A stretch of 64,000 nt of DNA from Cyanophora paradoxa (lineage: Eukaryota > Glaucocystophyceae > Cyanophorales > Cyanophoraceae): contig QPMI01000048.1 in NCBI GenBank assembly GCA_004431415.1, forward strand, positions 186,001-250,000, read 5' to 3'. Shown here piece after piece: positions 35,795 through 47,934 of this stretch. Within the stretch, counting starts at the first letter, position 1; each line of letters begins with the position of its first letter. The notes under the pieces were generated by a model. The model saw only the letters and a program-made list of their open reading frames with translations. It did no database searches and was not told the origin of the DNA. The position numbers were made by a program, and so were the translations under genes.

Positions 35795-37635
35795 AGGAAG
35801 GCCTAGGTGGGGCTTGCCCGAAGGGGCCGGCAGCGGCGCAGCGCCCGCGTCGGCTAGCGCTTGCAACCCAGGCGCATGTATGTGCAGGCCGGCGCGCTCG
35901 CAAGCTCCTTGCATGTAGATTCGTCGCACTGAAAACCGAAGATTGAAAATCCTAATTCACTGAATTCATGAATAATGATCAGCTGCCCGTGGGACACTCG
36001 ACGGAGAGTCACTGATCAGCCCTGCAGGCTGCAGCCCTGCAATTGCCAGTGGCAATTTGCCACTCGTTAATTGGCGGTCAGCGGCCCGTGAACGTGACAG
36101 CGGGAAATCGAAAAATCGTGATCGGACTTATCGGAGTCGGTGACTCTAGGATCTGAGTGACTGATCATGAAATCATTGAATCGATGAGTCTCAGACTCTC
36201 AGAGGCCTGGGGGCCGGGAAAATTCGCGCGGATAGGTCCGGCCATCCCGCGGCCCGGCCAATATCGATGTTGATCGCGATTCGCGATTAAGCTTCTTAAG
36301 CTTGGCCCGGGAAAATTTGCTCGGATACCGGCCGCGGTAGGTCCGGCCATCCCGCGGCCAATACTAGGGGCCCGGCCGCGATTGTCGCGCCGGGGGTGCA
36401 AGGGGGGAACCGGGATCTAATGAAAGAGTCCTAGTGGCGCGCACATGCGCGCGGCAGAATGACCCCGGCCCAGTGCGCTCGGCAGGTCGAAGGTTAAAGA
36501 TAAACACAGATTATGATTGAAAAAATAGAGAAGGCGCGACAAGCACACGCTGCGATCAAATCGAGAAAAAAGACTAAATGAAAGGCCAGCCTGGCAGACT
36601 CAGCGCACACTATATGAAAGATTGTTCTGGAGCCAAAAAACGCTGCGCATCAACTCTGTTCGCACGGCGATCTTACATCATCGAGTCACATGAGCCAGTT
36701 TTGGGGTACCCATGGCCGGAGCTCTTAGCACGGTACCGGACGGACCTACCGTTGTTTTGGGGGTGCTAACCGTGCTAGCGCTAGCATACCAATGAAATCG
36801 TAGCTCTTAGTAACGTAGCTCTTAGCAACGTAGCTCTTAATAATAGCCTCTTATCGTATCAAATATATATACCGTGTAACACAAAAATATGGCTGACAGA
36901 TTTATGTCGTTATAAAACTTGGCAGTGCTGGTGTCTAGAGACTGTGGCCGGTAATTCACCAAAAAAAAAAAAAATATAAAACTTGGCCCTTCTCTTGGTG
37001 AAATATGACGGTCCCAAATTACGTCGTCATGAAAATTTCAGGCTTGTATGCGGCAGTACATTGTATGAGGCAACTTACTGTACCCGGTTTATGACGGTCC
37101 CAAATTATGTCGTTAGATCATGTCCGAACCGACATAATTTGGTACCGACATAGTGAAGTGTCCGTCATATTATTGTGTTATACGGTACATGGGGTGCCAC
37201 CGTGCCAACCGTGCTGGTCATGCTGCACATAATGAGTCAAATGATTTGACTCATTCATGAATGCGTATGATACTCGAGCTCAGTGAGTCGACAGTGACTA
37301 CCTGGTAGCACTGACTACCGGTACGGCGCCGGCGGTACCACTACTGGTAGTCGACAGTGACTACCGGTAGTCAGCTAGCCCGCTGCCGCGCCTGTACCGT
37401 GGCTGAACGGTAACTTAGTAAGTCGTCGGTAACTTAGTAGTAACTAGCCTGCCAGGCTGGGCCATAGTACTGCAGCTGCGGCATGCGCAGGGTCGCAGGC
37501 TCGCATGCGCAGCCCGCGCCAGGCCCGCAGGCCCGAGGCTCAGTATAGCCGCAGAGCTAGTCTGTAGCTATTAGGCTAGTATTAGACAGTACTGGGGCAG
37601 CCGCATCGATATCGGTATTGCGATCGGCGATCAGG
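35795..37635. other. Gene-free region with repeats and a MITE-like element
   Basis: No exon chain seen. It contains two copies of a block with aaaattcgc or tttgctcggata plus ggtccggccatcccgcggcc (about 36211-36262 and 36303-36362). There is a 15-nt tandem (gtagctcttagtaac type, three copies from 36800), the element at 36871-37187, and palindromic gtcgac/agtgactaccggtagtc words (37280-37375). It is clearly AT-richer than the left half of the window. Confidence 0.6.
36871..37187. mobile_element. MITE-like element with terminal inverted repeats
   Basis: The left end ccgtgtaacacaaaaatatg mirrors the right end (reverse complement ccgtataacacaataatatg), with a further match into the interior (gaca). 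Both ends are flanked by TA, as for Tc1/mariner-type insertions. The interior has repeated acggtcccaaatta(c/t)gtcgt words and an A14 run. It has no coding capacity. About 315 bp. Confidence 0.75.
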
Positions 37636-40608
37636 ATGACAGCTGCAGTTACAAACGGCGCTCTCCGCCTGACAACAGCTGCAGCCGCCACGCTGCTTTG
37701 CGTCTTGGTTCTGATTATCGTGAATCCGGCGGAGTCATGCGGCGATCGCGGGACGTTCATACCGACCCAGACATTCCAAGTCGTCTCGGCTGCAGACAAT
37801 GCGAAATGCTGGGGGGGCTTTGAGAAGTTGGGCCAGTTTCGTGTACGGCTGACCACATGCAACGCAAGTGCGTGCCCGTTACGTTTACGATTTACAAATA
37901 TATATGGAATAACCTTCGGCCGCGGTATACGTACGTACTTATACACAAAGGTGAGCCCGCCCAGTTCTTCAACAGCACTGTTGCAATCGGCGGAAAGTAC
38001 AACATGTACTTTCCATCCTCCGGCATCCCATCGATTTATTTCGGCAAGGCAATTTCCAGCATCTTTTCCTCGTCCGACAGTGTTCAGCATACGCTGGTGC
38101 GTGCTTGCGAATTATATTTATAATTAGAATCGCAACATTTATCACACGATCGCGACTGCGATTTGACGACGCGATCGACGCGTACGGTACAGCTCAGAAG
38201 CGGCAACATCCCAGTTGCATTCTCGTTCGAGTACACGGACAACGATACTTTTCGCATGTTGCAAACATCTACCTCGGCAGCAGTCGCACCTTTCCCCCCG
38301 AAGTACAACATCAGCGCTAGTTTCGAAAGCGTGTTCGGTGCTGACCTGATTACGATGAAGAGTCCGGTTGAAAGTGCGTGCCACGGTAGCTATATATAGC
38401 CTTACAATCGCAGCACGTACACGTACAGCCTCATGATCTGACGCATGCATGTGACATTCGCACGTACACGTGTACGAACCCAGCCGACCCGGAGTTCGAA
38501 TTCAAGTTCCTCTACGGCGATGGAACACTGGCGTGGCCTCGAGCTCCAGTCGCATGCTCGGTAGCTATATGTATAGAAGCAACTGCGAGCAAATCTTCGC
38601 ACCTTCACGTCGATCTGACACTTCGTGTGCTCAGACCCCCAGCGCCTCGCCGAGCCCTAGCCCTAGCCCATCTGCAGCTGCCTCTGCTTCACCGAGTCCT
38701 TCGCCGAGCCCTAGCCCATCGGCAAATGCTTCTCCCAGCCCATCGGCAAATGCTTTTCCCAGTCCCTCGCCCAGCCCGTCGATATCGGCAATGGCAATCC
38801 CGTCGCCCTCGCCCGTCGCAAGCCCGTCCCCAAGCCCCGTGCCTCCATTGGTGAGAACTGTTAATTATAATGTCTTAAGAGAAAAGCTTAAGCCATCATC
38901 CACGCTGACTGTCTAATCATGACCAAGCAGCCTGTATCGAACGCGACATTGGACATTGTCCAGCTGGTCATCGAAGGCAAACTGGTGGGCGCATTCGTAT
39001 ACGTATACCGTCGGGCACTAAACTACTGCGGCGTAAATTAACGAGGGGTCAAACCTGGCCCTCCTTTGATCAAAATACCGCGGTACCAAATTAACGCGGT
39101 TGAAACCTTTGGGCTTGTATGGGGCGGTAATTTTAGGGGGGTGCTGTCTAGAGCAACCGTTGAACTCAGCAGCAGTTAACACGGTACCAAATTAACGCGG
39201 TGAGACCGGATTTCGCGCGTTAATTTGGTACCGCGTTAGTTAAGTGCCCGCGGTACTTAAGTGCCCTACCGTGTATGCGCATGCATGTTGTCACAGTGTC
39301 GCGCACTATTCGTCAATATCGCGGGTCGGAATTGATTGACAATATATGTATATACATAGCTGATCACGATTGATCGCAGTTTGACCTGTCCGGAAACGAC
39401 GTCATTACAACGACAGATTCGGTGCCAACAGAAATATATTTCATAATGTATTATAATATATTTGCCCCGCTTCCTTAATATATACTACTAATGCCCCGCC
39501 TCCTAGACCTGCGCATGCAAGCACGCCTTACTAAGTTAGCTTCTCATCCCCTATCTGATCAGGATGGAGCAAAGCGGATCACTGTGAGTGGTCTCGTTCT
39601 GTCGGCCCCTGCAGAGGTATATATGTGGCATTTGTAGTTCTGATGCTACTCCGAAGCCGTGCAACTCGCCAGTTGACGTAATCACTGATATTGCACACCG
39701 CCGCAGACCGGGAGCTCGGACTTCGTAATCATTAAGGGCGCCAACCTGCCGGTAGTTACAATATGCATTTGTTCACTGTCCAACAATGTTAGCTCACGAC
39801 CATGATCGATATCACTGGCTGTGGCCACATGCGACAGGCCAATAAACCAATCAAGGTGTACGTGGTCGACCCCAAAAACAACAGCAGAAAGATTGAGGCC
39901 CTGGAGGCTTCGATACCCGACTCGACAACCTTGCGGTTTAGTGCGTGCTTCTCAATGCATTTGGTGTCTGCTAGCGGTTGTCATTTTTGACAACAGTTTT
40001 TAATTTTTTCCCTCCCAGAGGTCCCTCCGCTTCCAAAGAACAACCGCCGCGCTCTCTTGCAGTTTATCACTGGCTCTTCCGTGCGAACTTTCATATATAA
40101 TTTCCATTGTCCCTTCGACGTTTCGAGCCGCTCGCAGTACGATCTGCGAATTGAGTCTGCGTCGGCGACACCAGAGTTCGCTTCGTTCGTCCTTGCAGAG
40201 GTCTGATCATGAGTTCGAAGTTGCTCAGCCATGCATATGGGATCGATATCTCAATTCGCGGCCAACCGACAGGTTTTCCGCTGGGTCCCGAGGCAGGCGG
40301 CGGGTCCCGCGAGTGTGCCTTACTGTGCGTGATTCTTTAATTTAATTTTGCATTGGTCTCGGAAGCCCTGCATTGAGTCGCGTTGCTGATCTGCTACGGT
40401 ACTTCATTTACATCCAACAGGGGTCTCATCTGCTGCCCCACTATCGAGCTTCTCGGTGAGTCTCTCTCCCATTCTAGCTGTACATGTAAATCCTCTCTTC
40501 TACTGATATCGATCTCTCTGCACACTGCATGCGCAGCCCAGTCTTCTGCTCGCCTTTCTTGCGAGCGGCATTAATGTTGCCCTTGGCCTTAGGGTTCCCC
40601 GTTTCTGA
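37636..40608 (+). CDS. Secreted Ser-Pro-rich (HRGP-type) glycoprotein, probably GPI-anchored
   Basis: ATG 37636 begins a signal peptide (LRLTTAAAATLLCVLVLIIV, then NPAESCGD). Ectodomain exons follow: FIPTQTFQVVSAADNAKCWG, FFNSTVAIGGKYNMYFPSSG, IPVAFSFEYTDNDTFRMLQT and PEFEFKFLYGDGTLAWPRAP. A Ser-Pro repeat exon (SPSPSPSPSAAASASPSPSP type) spans about 38636-38851, the pattern hydroxylated and arabinosylated in chlorophyte wall proteins and pherophorins. Later exons include NATLDIVQLVIEGKL, DLSGNDVITTTDS, KRITVSGLVLSAPAE, SDFVIIKGANLP, NNRRALLQFITGSSVRTFIY and SQYDLRIESASATPEFASFV. The end is SPSLLLAFLASGINVALGLR then VPRF-stop, a C-terminal hydrophobic tail suited to a GPI signal. Introns are AT-rich, and one contains a MITE-like element. 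The exact family is unknown. Confidence 0.7.
39008..39273. mobile_element. Second MITE-like palindromic element, within an intron of the Ser-Pro protein gene
   Basis: The ends are imperfect inverted repeats (cgtcgggcactaaactactg versus ggtagggcacttaagtaccg on the other strand). The interior contains accaaattaacgcggt and its inverse. The motif acggtaccaaattaacgcgg resembles the acggtcccaaattacgtcg words of the element at 36.9 kb, so the two may belong to related families. No coding capacity. Confidence 0.6.
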
Positions 40609-41552
40609 GCTGGCGTCCCGCCTGTGGGTCCCTTAAGCTTCAATAGAGAATAACAGACATTAATATTTTCGTCAGGAATTGCAAGTTGAGAATAGAGAAA
40701 AGATGAAATAGAGATACGCTTGATCGCATATCAGAATGAGCGATCAACGACGGCATGGCGACGGATCGGAGGACTCTACGGGAGGGTTAACGTTAGAGCC
40801 AGCGAGAGACCGGGTCATGATCAGGAGGCGGGGCGCCGGCGGGCCCATGGCAGGGAGGGCGGGGGCCGACTCCCCGTCCCTCGGCTCTCGTCCGAGTCCT
40901 GAGCGAAGAGGTACCGGTCGACCCTCACTCCTCGAGCGCGGCCCCCGCCTGGCTCCGGAGGGCTCTCCGGGAGGTTTAGAGCCAGCTTAGCTTTGCGATT
41001 GGAAGCTCCTATAGCTAGCTACAGCTGCACACCATGTGTAAATGCACTTCGAATTCGCACACCACACACACGAGACAGTACGGTACAGCCACCCACTATA
41101 TGAACTAGCGCTCTTCAAAGGGGAGGGAGGGTCCGTGGGGAGGGGTGGGGGTTGGGAGGGGGGCGCGGGGGGGGGGGGGGGGGGGGGCGGGGGGGGGCGG
41201 TGGGGGGCGGGGGGGGGGGGGGGGGCACTCAGGCCTGTTGTGTGGCCAACAAATATTACAATTAACTATATTACATTTTAATTATCTGCGGGTGCTTACA
41301 TGCTCCGGATCCCGACGCGCCCGTCGACCCCTTCGAATTCGGGCGCGAGATCCCTCGAAGGCGAGTTGCAGCTGCTGCATGCACATGCGCAGCCTCGAAA
41401 TCCAAATCGAGCGGTTGATGCAGAATTCGAATGCATTTACTCTATCCTGTGGCGCGATATCTAAAATCCGTGCATGGATACATGTACGTATACATTGATT
41501 CGATAGAATTCTAGTTCGCGTTTCAGTGCCGACTTCGGATTGATATCGATCA
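40609..41552. other. Intergenic region with a poly-G tract
   Basis: Spacer between two convergent genes. At 41118-41226 the plus strand is nearly all G, with runs of 6 to 18 or more interrupted by single c, t or a, so it is G-quadruplex prone. An 84-codon open frame at 40736-40990 has no recognisable motif. Nothing else was recognised. Confidence 0.6.
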
Positions 41553-44500
41553 TCAGCGCAAGAGGGCCTCCAGGAGGGCGGCTTCTTCTAGATCTGCTTC
41601 CGTCGTCTCCGCCTCCTCCGCCTCCGCGCCACCCTCCGCCGCGGCCGGCGCATGCGTCGGCCCAGGGCCCGCCTCGTGGCCCGGCGGGGCCGGCGGGTCC
41701 AGAAGGCCGTTGTCGGCGTCGGCGCTGGTATCACCGATCGGGACTGCAGGTATCACCGATGAGGCCTTCGCGATCGCGGCTGCAGCGGCGGGGCTCCACG
41801 GCCGGAACGCCGACGGGCGCCCGCGGCCGGAAGCTGCGTCCACGGCCCCGAGCCTTGGATTTGCATACGGCGGTGGCTTCGAATTCGAGCTCGGCTGCGC
41901 CTGCTGCAAGGCTGGCGGTTGGTAGAGGGTGGCGCTGCGAGCTGCAGCTGCAGCTGCAGGCGTCGCGATCGACGTCGGCGGCAGAGGCTGCGGCGGCGCC
42001 TGGCGCGAGGATGGCCCCCGATTCGAATTCGACGCCCGCTGCGCATGCGCATCTCGAGATCGCGAATTGGAGGCCAGCGCGGGCGCGCCGCGGGCCGCCG
42101 GATCCACGTGGGGACGCCTCCGAGGCCTCCACGAGGATCTCGGGGGCCTCGAGCTCGGCCAAGCCTGCCCCGCGGCCGCCCGCGCCCTCCTCGAGCTTGT
42201 AATTACGATCGGGTTCGGGATTCGAGCTCGCGAGGAAGGCCCCAAGCGACTGTACGTGCGCTCGAGCCGCCCGCCCCTTCGCCTTGCGCCCCGCCTTCGA
42301 ATTCGGCTGCTGCTGCAGCAGCAGCTGCTGCTCGGTCTTCGGGTGCGCTCGGACGGGCGCGAGCTCGCCAAGGGCCACAGCCATGCAGGGGACGGAGGCG
42401 GGCAGGAGGGCCGCCGCGGCCCGCGCCGCGTCGGCAGAGCGGAAGACCGCCAGGGCCCGCGGCGGCCCGCCAGCGTCCGCCGCGGCGGGGATGACGGCCT
42501 CCAGCTCCTGGCGCGAGCTATGAGCAGGTATCATCCATTATTCATTCATGAATTTATATTTAGATTGTGCTCTCGGTCATATTCTAGATATTCATTAACT
42601 ATAAGATGCTCTCTAGATTCATTTAGATTCAGGTGATAAAAACGACTCCAGATTTTATGTGCTCATGCCGCGCCTGCGCAAGACCTCGTTTTCGCACTCA
42701 CCTCGCCGCAGTCGGATTGGCGGAGGGCGAGCGAGACCGCCTCCGCCGCCGCGCCGCTGACCAGAACCGCCCGCGCCGCTCGGCACGCCATCGCCTCCTG
42801 CTCCGAAGCGGATGTTCGAAGTCAGACTTGCAAACTTAAGGCTTCGGCCATGGCAGACTGAAAACCGCACCTCCCACTCCGGAGACTCCTTCACGACGGT
42901 CGCGATCGCTGGCGCCTTTCCCGACGACGCATGCGCAGACGCCCCTTCCGTCGACGTCGCTCCCACCTGCAGGCAAGTTCGATGTCTCTCGCTTGGACCG
43001 GCGCGCCGATGGCGAATTCGAATGGCCGACGTCGACGCGGACGCGCCTCGGCCTTGAGGGCCTTGAGGCGGGCCTCGCACTCGCGCCGGAGCGCGGCGTC
43101 CCCCGCCGCGATCGCCTCCGCCAGCGCCTCCTCGACCGGTAGGAATGAAGCGAGGGATTTAATTTAGATCATCAGCTAGGAGCGGGTGTGGCGGAGGCGC
43201 TAGATCATATATAGAAGAAGCGGCGTTGCGGAGGCGCTAGAGGCGCTAGCGGAAGTCGCGGAGGCGTGCTCCCGTTCTAGAAGCGGCGGCGTCCCCCGTT
43301 CTCTCGCTTACGCCCAAGTGCGCGCACCTCGCGGGCGCTGGCGGTCGCCTCCGCCAGCGCCTCCTCGACCGCCGCCTCCCCCGCCTCGGGCCCCTCCCGC
43401 AGTGCCGCCCGCACACGCCCCCGCAACGCCTCGAGGCTCCTCTCCAGCTCCTGCCCAGGACGTACGCGTGGGTTTGAATCTCAAGATCTAGAGGCATTGC
43501 ACATAGAATTGATATTTGCAGCTCGCAATTGCAGTCCCGGGGCGTGGGTTTGAATTTCAAGATCTAGAGACATTGCCCGCAGGTTTCGCGGCACGCACCC
43601 CGCGCGCGTCGCGCAGCTGGGCTTGGCGGGCGGAGGCGGTGCGCCGGTCGGAGGAGGCCGAAGCACCCAAACCCTCGAGCGCTCGGACCGCCTCCCGAAG
43701 GTGCGATAAATCTCCGGCGGCGGCCGCGGCCTTCACCTGCGAAAACGTCGTTTATTCGTATTGCATCACCGCAAAAACTTCATCGCAGCCCTTTTTCGCG
43801 GACCCGCGCGGCCGCGGAATTCCAGGAAATCGCCTCGGCCTGCCTCGCCCTCACATCCGCGGCCTGCAAAAACGTCATTTATTTTATTTGACAAAGCATT
43901 AATTTTTACCAAGGCCGCGAAGCCCGTCGAAGCCAGGGTCCTCGCCGCCGCCTCCGCGGACTTGACGGCTTCTGTTAGCACCGAACTGTCGACGCTGCCC
44001 GAGCTCGCACTGCCCGGGGCAGCCAGCTCGATCGCCAGCAGGGCCGCTTCGGAGGACGCGAGGGCATCGGCCTGGGTCGCGATGTAATTCGGTAATTGGA
44101 TCGAGTCGCACGAAATTCGGCATAACACGGGATTCGAGGCGGATGAGAGCAAGCGCACCGCCGTCTGAAGGCCGGCGAGCCTCGCGAGCACGCGCTGCAC
44201 GACGGGCGCGTCGGCGGCCCCGCGCCCCTCCGCCCGGCGCAGCGCGTCCGAGAGCGCTCGGGCCGCCCCCGCCGGCCCGCCGGCGCCCGCGCCCGCGCCG
44301 CTCGGCTCGCCCTCCGCCGCGGCCAGCGCCTCGCTCAGTTCGAGGGCAGCCGCCCGCCGGGCCCGCATCGCCCGCAGGCGCGCGGCCGCCCCCGCGACGA
44401 CCTCGGAGCCACCGGAGCCGCTCCGCGTCGCGTTCGCGATCGCCCCTTCGAGCTCGCTCTCCGACAGGGATGCCTCGCTCTGCAATATTAATGCACGTTC

Positions 44501-47327
44501 GAAATATAAATTGAGCTAATCATATATTCTAGCTATATTTCTAGCTCGCAATATTTCTAGCTCACCTTTGCGCAGAGGGCGCGAAGAGTCGCGAGGTCAG
44601 ACTCGGCCGCTCGCCGCCGCGCCTCGGCGTTCTGCTGTTTCATCGCTTCTTTCTGGCGCCGCATCTCTGCCTCGCGCCGCTCCAGCCAAGGTCCGATCAT
44701 ATCTTTGACGTCGTCGGTCAGCTTCTTTGCTTGCAGCAGCCGCGCGATTTCTCTGTCGTCCTTTATTCGCTCTTCTTGCACATTGCAATTGCCTGTATGG
44801 ACGGTTAAAAGAAGCGTGTACGTATACGAACACAACTGCAAATATCCGCGCGCGTGGATCCGGAGGGTTTAATTTCGCGCACGGATCACGAAGGGGCGCG
44901 GAGTGGCGCGGAGGACAGCAGTTGAGCGCAACCTGCTCGCGATCGCGATCGCACTCTTGGACGTGAGCGTCCGTACGAGAAATGCGCGTGAGCATTCATT
45001 CTTATAGTTTATAAATATAACCGACGAGGGATTCTGAGCTCGAGGGCACTCTAGATTAGATCTGGTGCGCTTGCCTGCAGAGTGCCAGATTGTCCTGCAC
45101 GTTTTCAACATCTTTCGAAAGTGTCATCCGCTGCTCTTTCTCCTCTTCAGAACATTCGTTGATCTCAGTCTCCAACCCGAACTCCAATGTCTGCGCATGC
45201 GATGGCATTCGCACGTAATCGTGTTTGCATCAGCAGCGATCGGGGTCAACGTTGCAATTGTACGCGCATATTCAACAAAGTTCTCAAGCAGCACGAACCT
45301 CCAGCATCAGAGTCAGCGTGATGCGGGATAAGAAACCCGAGTCGACGAGATGATTTGCATGTTGAAGAGCAACTTTCATCTGTCAGCGGATCATGATCAG
45401 CAAGAAATCAATGCACACCGCACAATGTGCAGGCTCAATTAAAGTATTGTTATTGCGATATTCAGGGAATCTCGCACGAGTCGATTCCACTCTCGCTCCG
45501 CGGCGATCTCGTGCTCGTCGAAGCCCCCGTCTGTCGGGCTCTTCAGAAGTTCCAAGCGCTCCGCACAAATCTCGAGCGCTCGCTGCTCGCGGGGCAAAGT
45601 CAAGATGTGCTTGTGCACGTTATATAATTATTATATATATGTGCATACTGCATCCCAGATCTTCTAAAGAGTAACACTAAATGAAAGCATATATGTCGCG
45701 CACCTCCGTGGTCTGGATGGCGAGCGGGAGGCGCCTCGCCTCGGCGTGGCAGAGCGCGATGTCAAGATAAAGGGCGACGCGCACGCTCCCGCTCTCGAAT
45801 CTCGACCTTGGCGAGGCCTGCGACTCGCAATCGATGATTTGTAAGGCCCGCTGCGAACAAAGCATGAGCCTCGTATTTGAATGCCGCAGCGCCGCTGATC
45901 ATCATGCAGCTGGCCGGAATTTAAGCTAGCGCTAGCGCTTCTTCGAATTCTGTGGATACAAATGCGCATTTCGGCACTCAATGACTTGCCTGTAGATATT
46001 CAAGCGTTCTGGTATACTCGATTGAAGACATTTCGCGGCAATCGAACTGCGAACGCCCCTTGGGATCCAAGAGGTCTTCCAATTCCCTGCGAAAACCTTG
46101 CTTCGATAATCGTGTATTTGAGAACTGCAGAGTCGACGTCGCACCAGTCACACGAATTGTGTAACTTGCACCAGATGTATGCTTCGCGGCGGGAGAAGCC
46201 AGCCGCGCCGACGAGAGCCAAGACGAGACCGAGTCGTGCGTGCAATTTCTGGTACGGCTCTCTAACACCGGTAAGGATGTGGATGGCTTTCTGCGTACGA
46301 CAAATTGATCATGAAGGGCTTTTGTCAGCGCATTTGAGAAACATATATATGCATGCATTTTCTAATCTCGAGCCTAAAAACTCCGCTTTACCTCGTAGCA
46401 GGCTCGGCCCTCTGCGCGAAGCTTTTCTCCGCCTGCGGCGCTGGCCTGTGCCGGCGGATCCGAGTGCACGCACATATATTCATGGATTCGAAGTAGCTGG
46501 CTCAGACGATCATGATAACGCACCTGTGTAGACGCTGCAGAGTCGAGGGCACCGGCGAGCGTGACTAGCGCTTGCCCGTGCTCAACGCTATTGGCTCCGA
46601 ACTTCGCTTTCGCGAACGAGACTCCGCGCTGCGAAACCAATTACAGTGAGCGCGCGCGTTGCGACCTTAAGCTTGAGCTGGAGGAAGGAGCGAGCCCTGG
46701 CCATTTTCTTGGCATCTTGTAGCCGCTCGAGCTCCAGCCCTTCGAGCTGCAATCGATGCGACGCCATTCGAAACGCCAACGCTTTGACCGCAGATCGAAT
46801 GCACTCTCCTTTCGGACCGCGCAGAACGGAATCCTGATCGAGCTCGGAAATTCAAAATGGCTCTAAATATACGTATACGCGTGGTCCCCCGCGCGCGATG
46901 CGGGTGTGCCGCGTACACGTACTTTTACGGAAGCGAGCTCTTCGTCCATTCCTTGTTCATCGAGATTCTCCACAGCCACGATGTCCATAAATTCTATGAT
47001 CGCCGCGAAGTCCTGTTTTGCGAATGGCACGCCCCAAAGCTCGATCAACTCTCCCAGGTCCGCATCGTGCTTACAGCGCTGCAGCTGCGAGGGTCGCGAT
47101 CGGCGCTCGAGTTTCCACGCCACGACGTCGCCCATAAGAGACACCACACGCCGGTCGAGCGCCTCTGCGTCGTCTCCGGCCGCCGGCGCGGAACTCGCAG
47201 CGCGCTCGAGGCAGCGGCGGAGGCAATCGATACAGAAGGCGCCATTCGACGTCGCGGACGCCGGGCGGCTGCTGCACCCCGCGTGATTGCGCTGCGGCAT
47301 GCTGGGCGGGCGACGTCGACTGCGCAT
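41553..47327 (-). CDS. Long TPR / alanine-rich coiled-coil protein, function unknown
   Basis: ATG 47327 opens the chain. Exon pieces read down the minus strand: ALDRRVVSLMGDVVAWKLE and FAAIIEFMDIVAVENLDEQG, then ALAFRMASHRLQLEGLELER (about 46760), FAKAKFGANSVEHGQALVTL, AEKSFAQRAEPATR, YQKLHARLGLVLALVGAAG (about 46240) and VRVALYLDIALCHAEARRLP (about 45770). These look like TPR helices (the AxxxFGxxSVExGQALxxLA pattern). The rest is coiled coil: TLPREQRALEICAERLELLK, EEEKEQRMTLSKDVENVQDN, IARLLQAKKLTDDVKDMIGP, EAEMRRQKEAMKQQNAEARR, then Ala-rich heptads (LERSLEALRGRVRAALREG, EEALAEATASARE). Near 42.5 kb a segment LAVFRSADAARAAAALLPAS is RRM-like. It ends LEEAALLEALLR-stop (41553-41555). It could be two genes. 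AT-rich introns are frequent. Confidence 0.5.
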
Positions 47328-47934
47328 GCTATAGCTAGCTCAGAATTTGTTATAGAGCTCGAGGAGCTCGAGGGGCTCGAATTATTTCGGAGGAGATCTA
47401 TATAGATCTGTCTATATAGCTATATATAGAATGGAAGGGGAGAATTTAAGGGATTGAGCTCGAGGAACTGAATTCGATATATTCAATATATTCTAAAGCT
47501 ACACGATCCTAGAGCCTAAATTGGTATCTGGCATGCGCAGGCGCAAGCAGCCAGCTATACATTCGCAAATTAAAGAGCGTCTGACGGTCGGCTAAAACTA
47601 CATCATCCTAGAGCCTACATCGATATCTGGTAGGCGGAAGCGACCAGCTATACATTCGCAAAGAGCGTCCGATGGTCGGCGAAAGCTACATGATCCTAGA
47701 GCCTACGTCTGGATATAGGGCCGGGGTGGCAATTGCAACACTGAGACATCTCGATTTTCAACCTGCCTACCGATACTTGGGAGGTATGTACAGAATCGAT
47801 CGTGATATCATGATCGTTGATTCGATGTAAATGAAATAAAAGAACGCCTAGCTATATAGGCCTAGGATTTAATAGGCGACGGTAGCTATAGGCGTTAAAC
47901 TTTTGGTACTACGGTAGCTATAGTGTGCACACGG
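47328..47934. other. Spacer between two tandem minus-strand genes
   Basis: Downstream of the anion channel gene and upstream of the TPR/coiled-coil gene. Apart from the tandem repeat at 47505-47720 and gagctcgag/tatatag words (47355-47430) I see nothing in it. Confidence 0.6.
47505..47720. repeat. Intergenic tandem repeat, three units of about 88-99 bp
   Basis: Units begin at 47505, 47604 and 47692 with (g/c)atcctagagcctacat or similar. The first two contain ccagctatacattcgcaaa, agagcgtc and ggtcggc. The third unit is cut short after cctacgtctggatat. It occupies most of the spacer (47328-47934) between two minus-strand genes; nothing else is recognised there. Confidence 0.85.
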
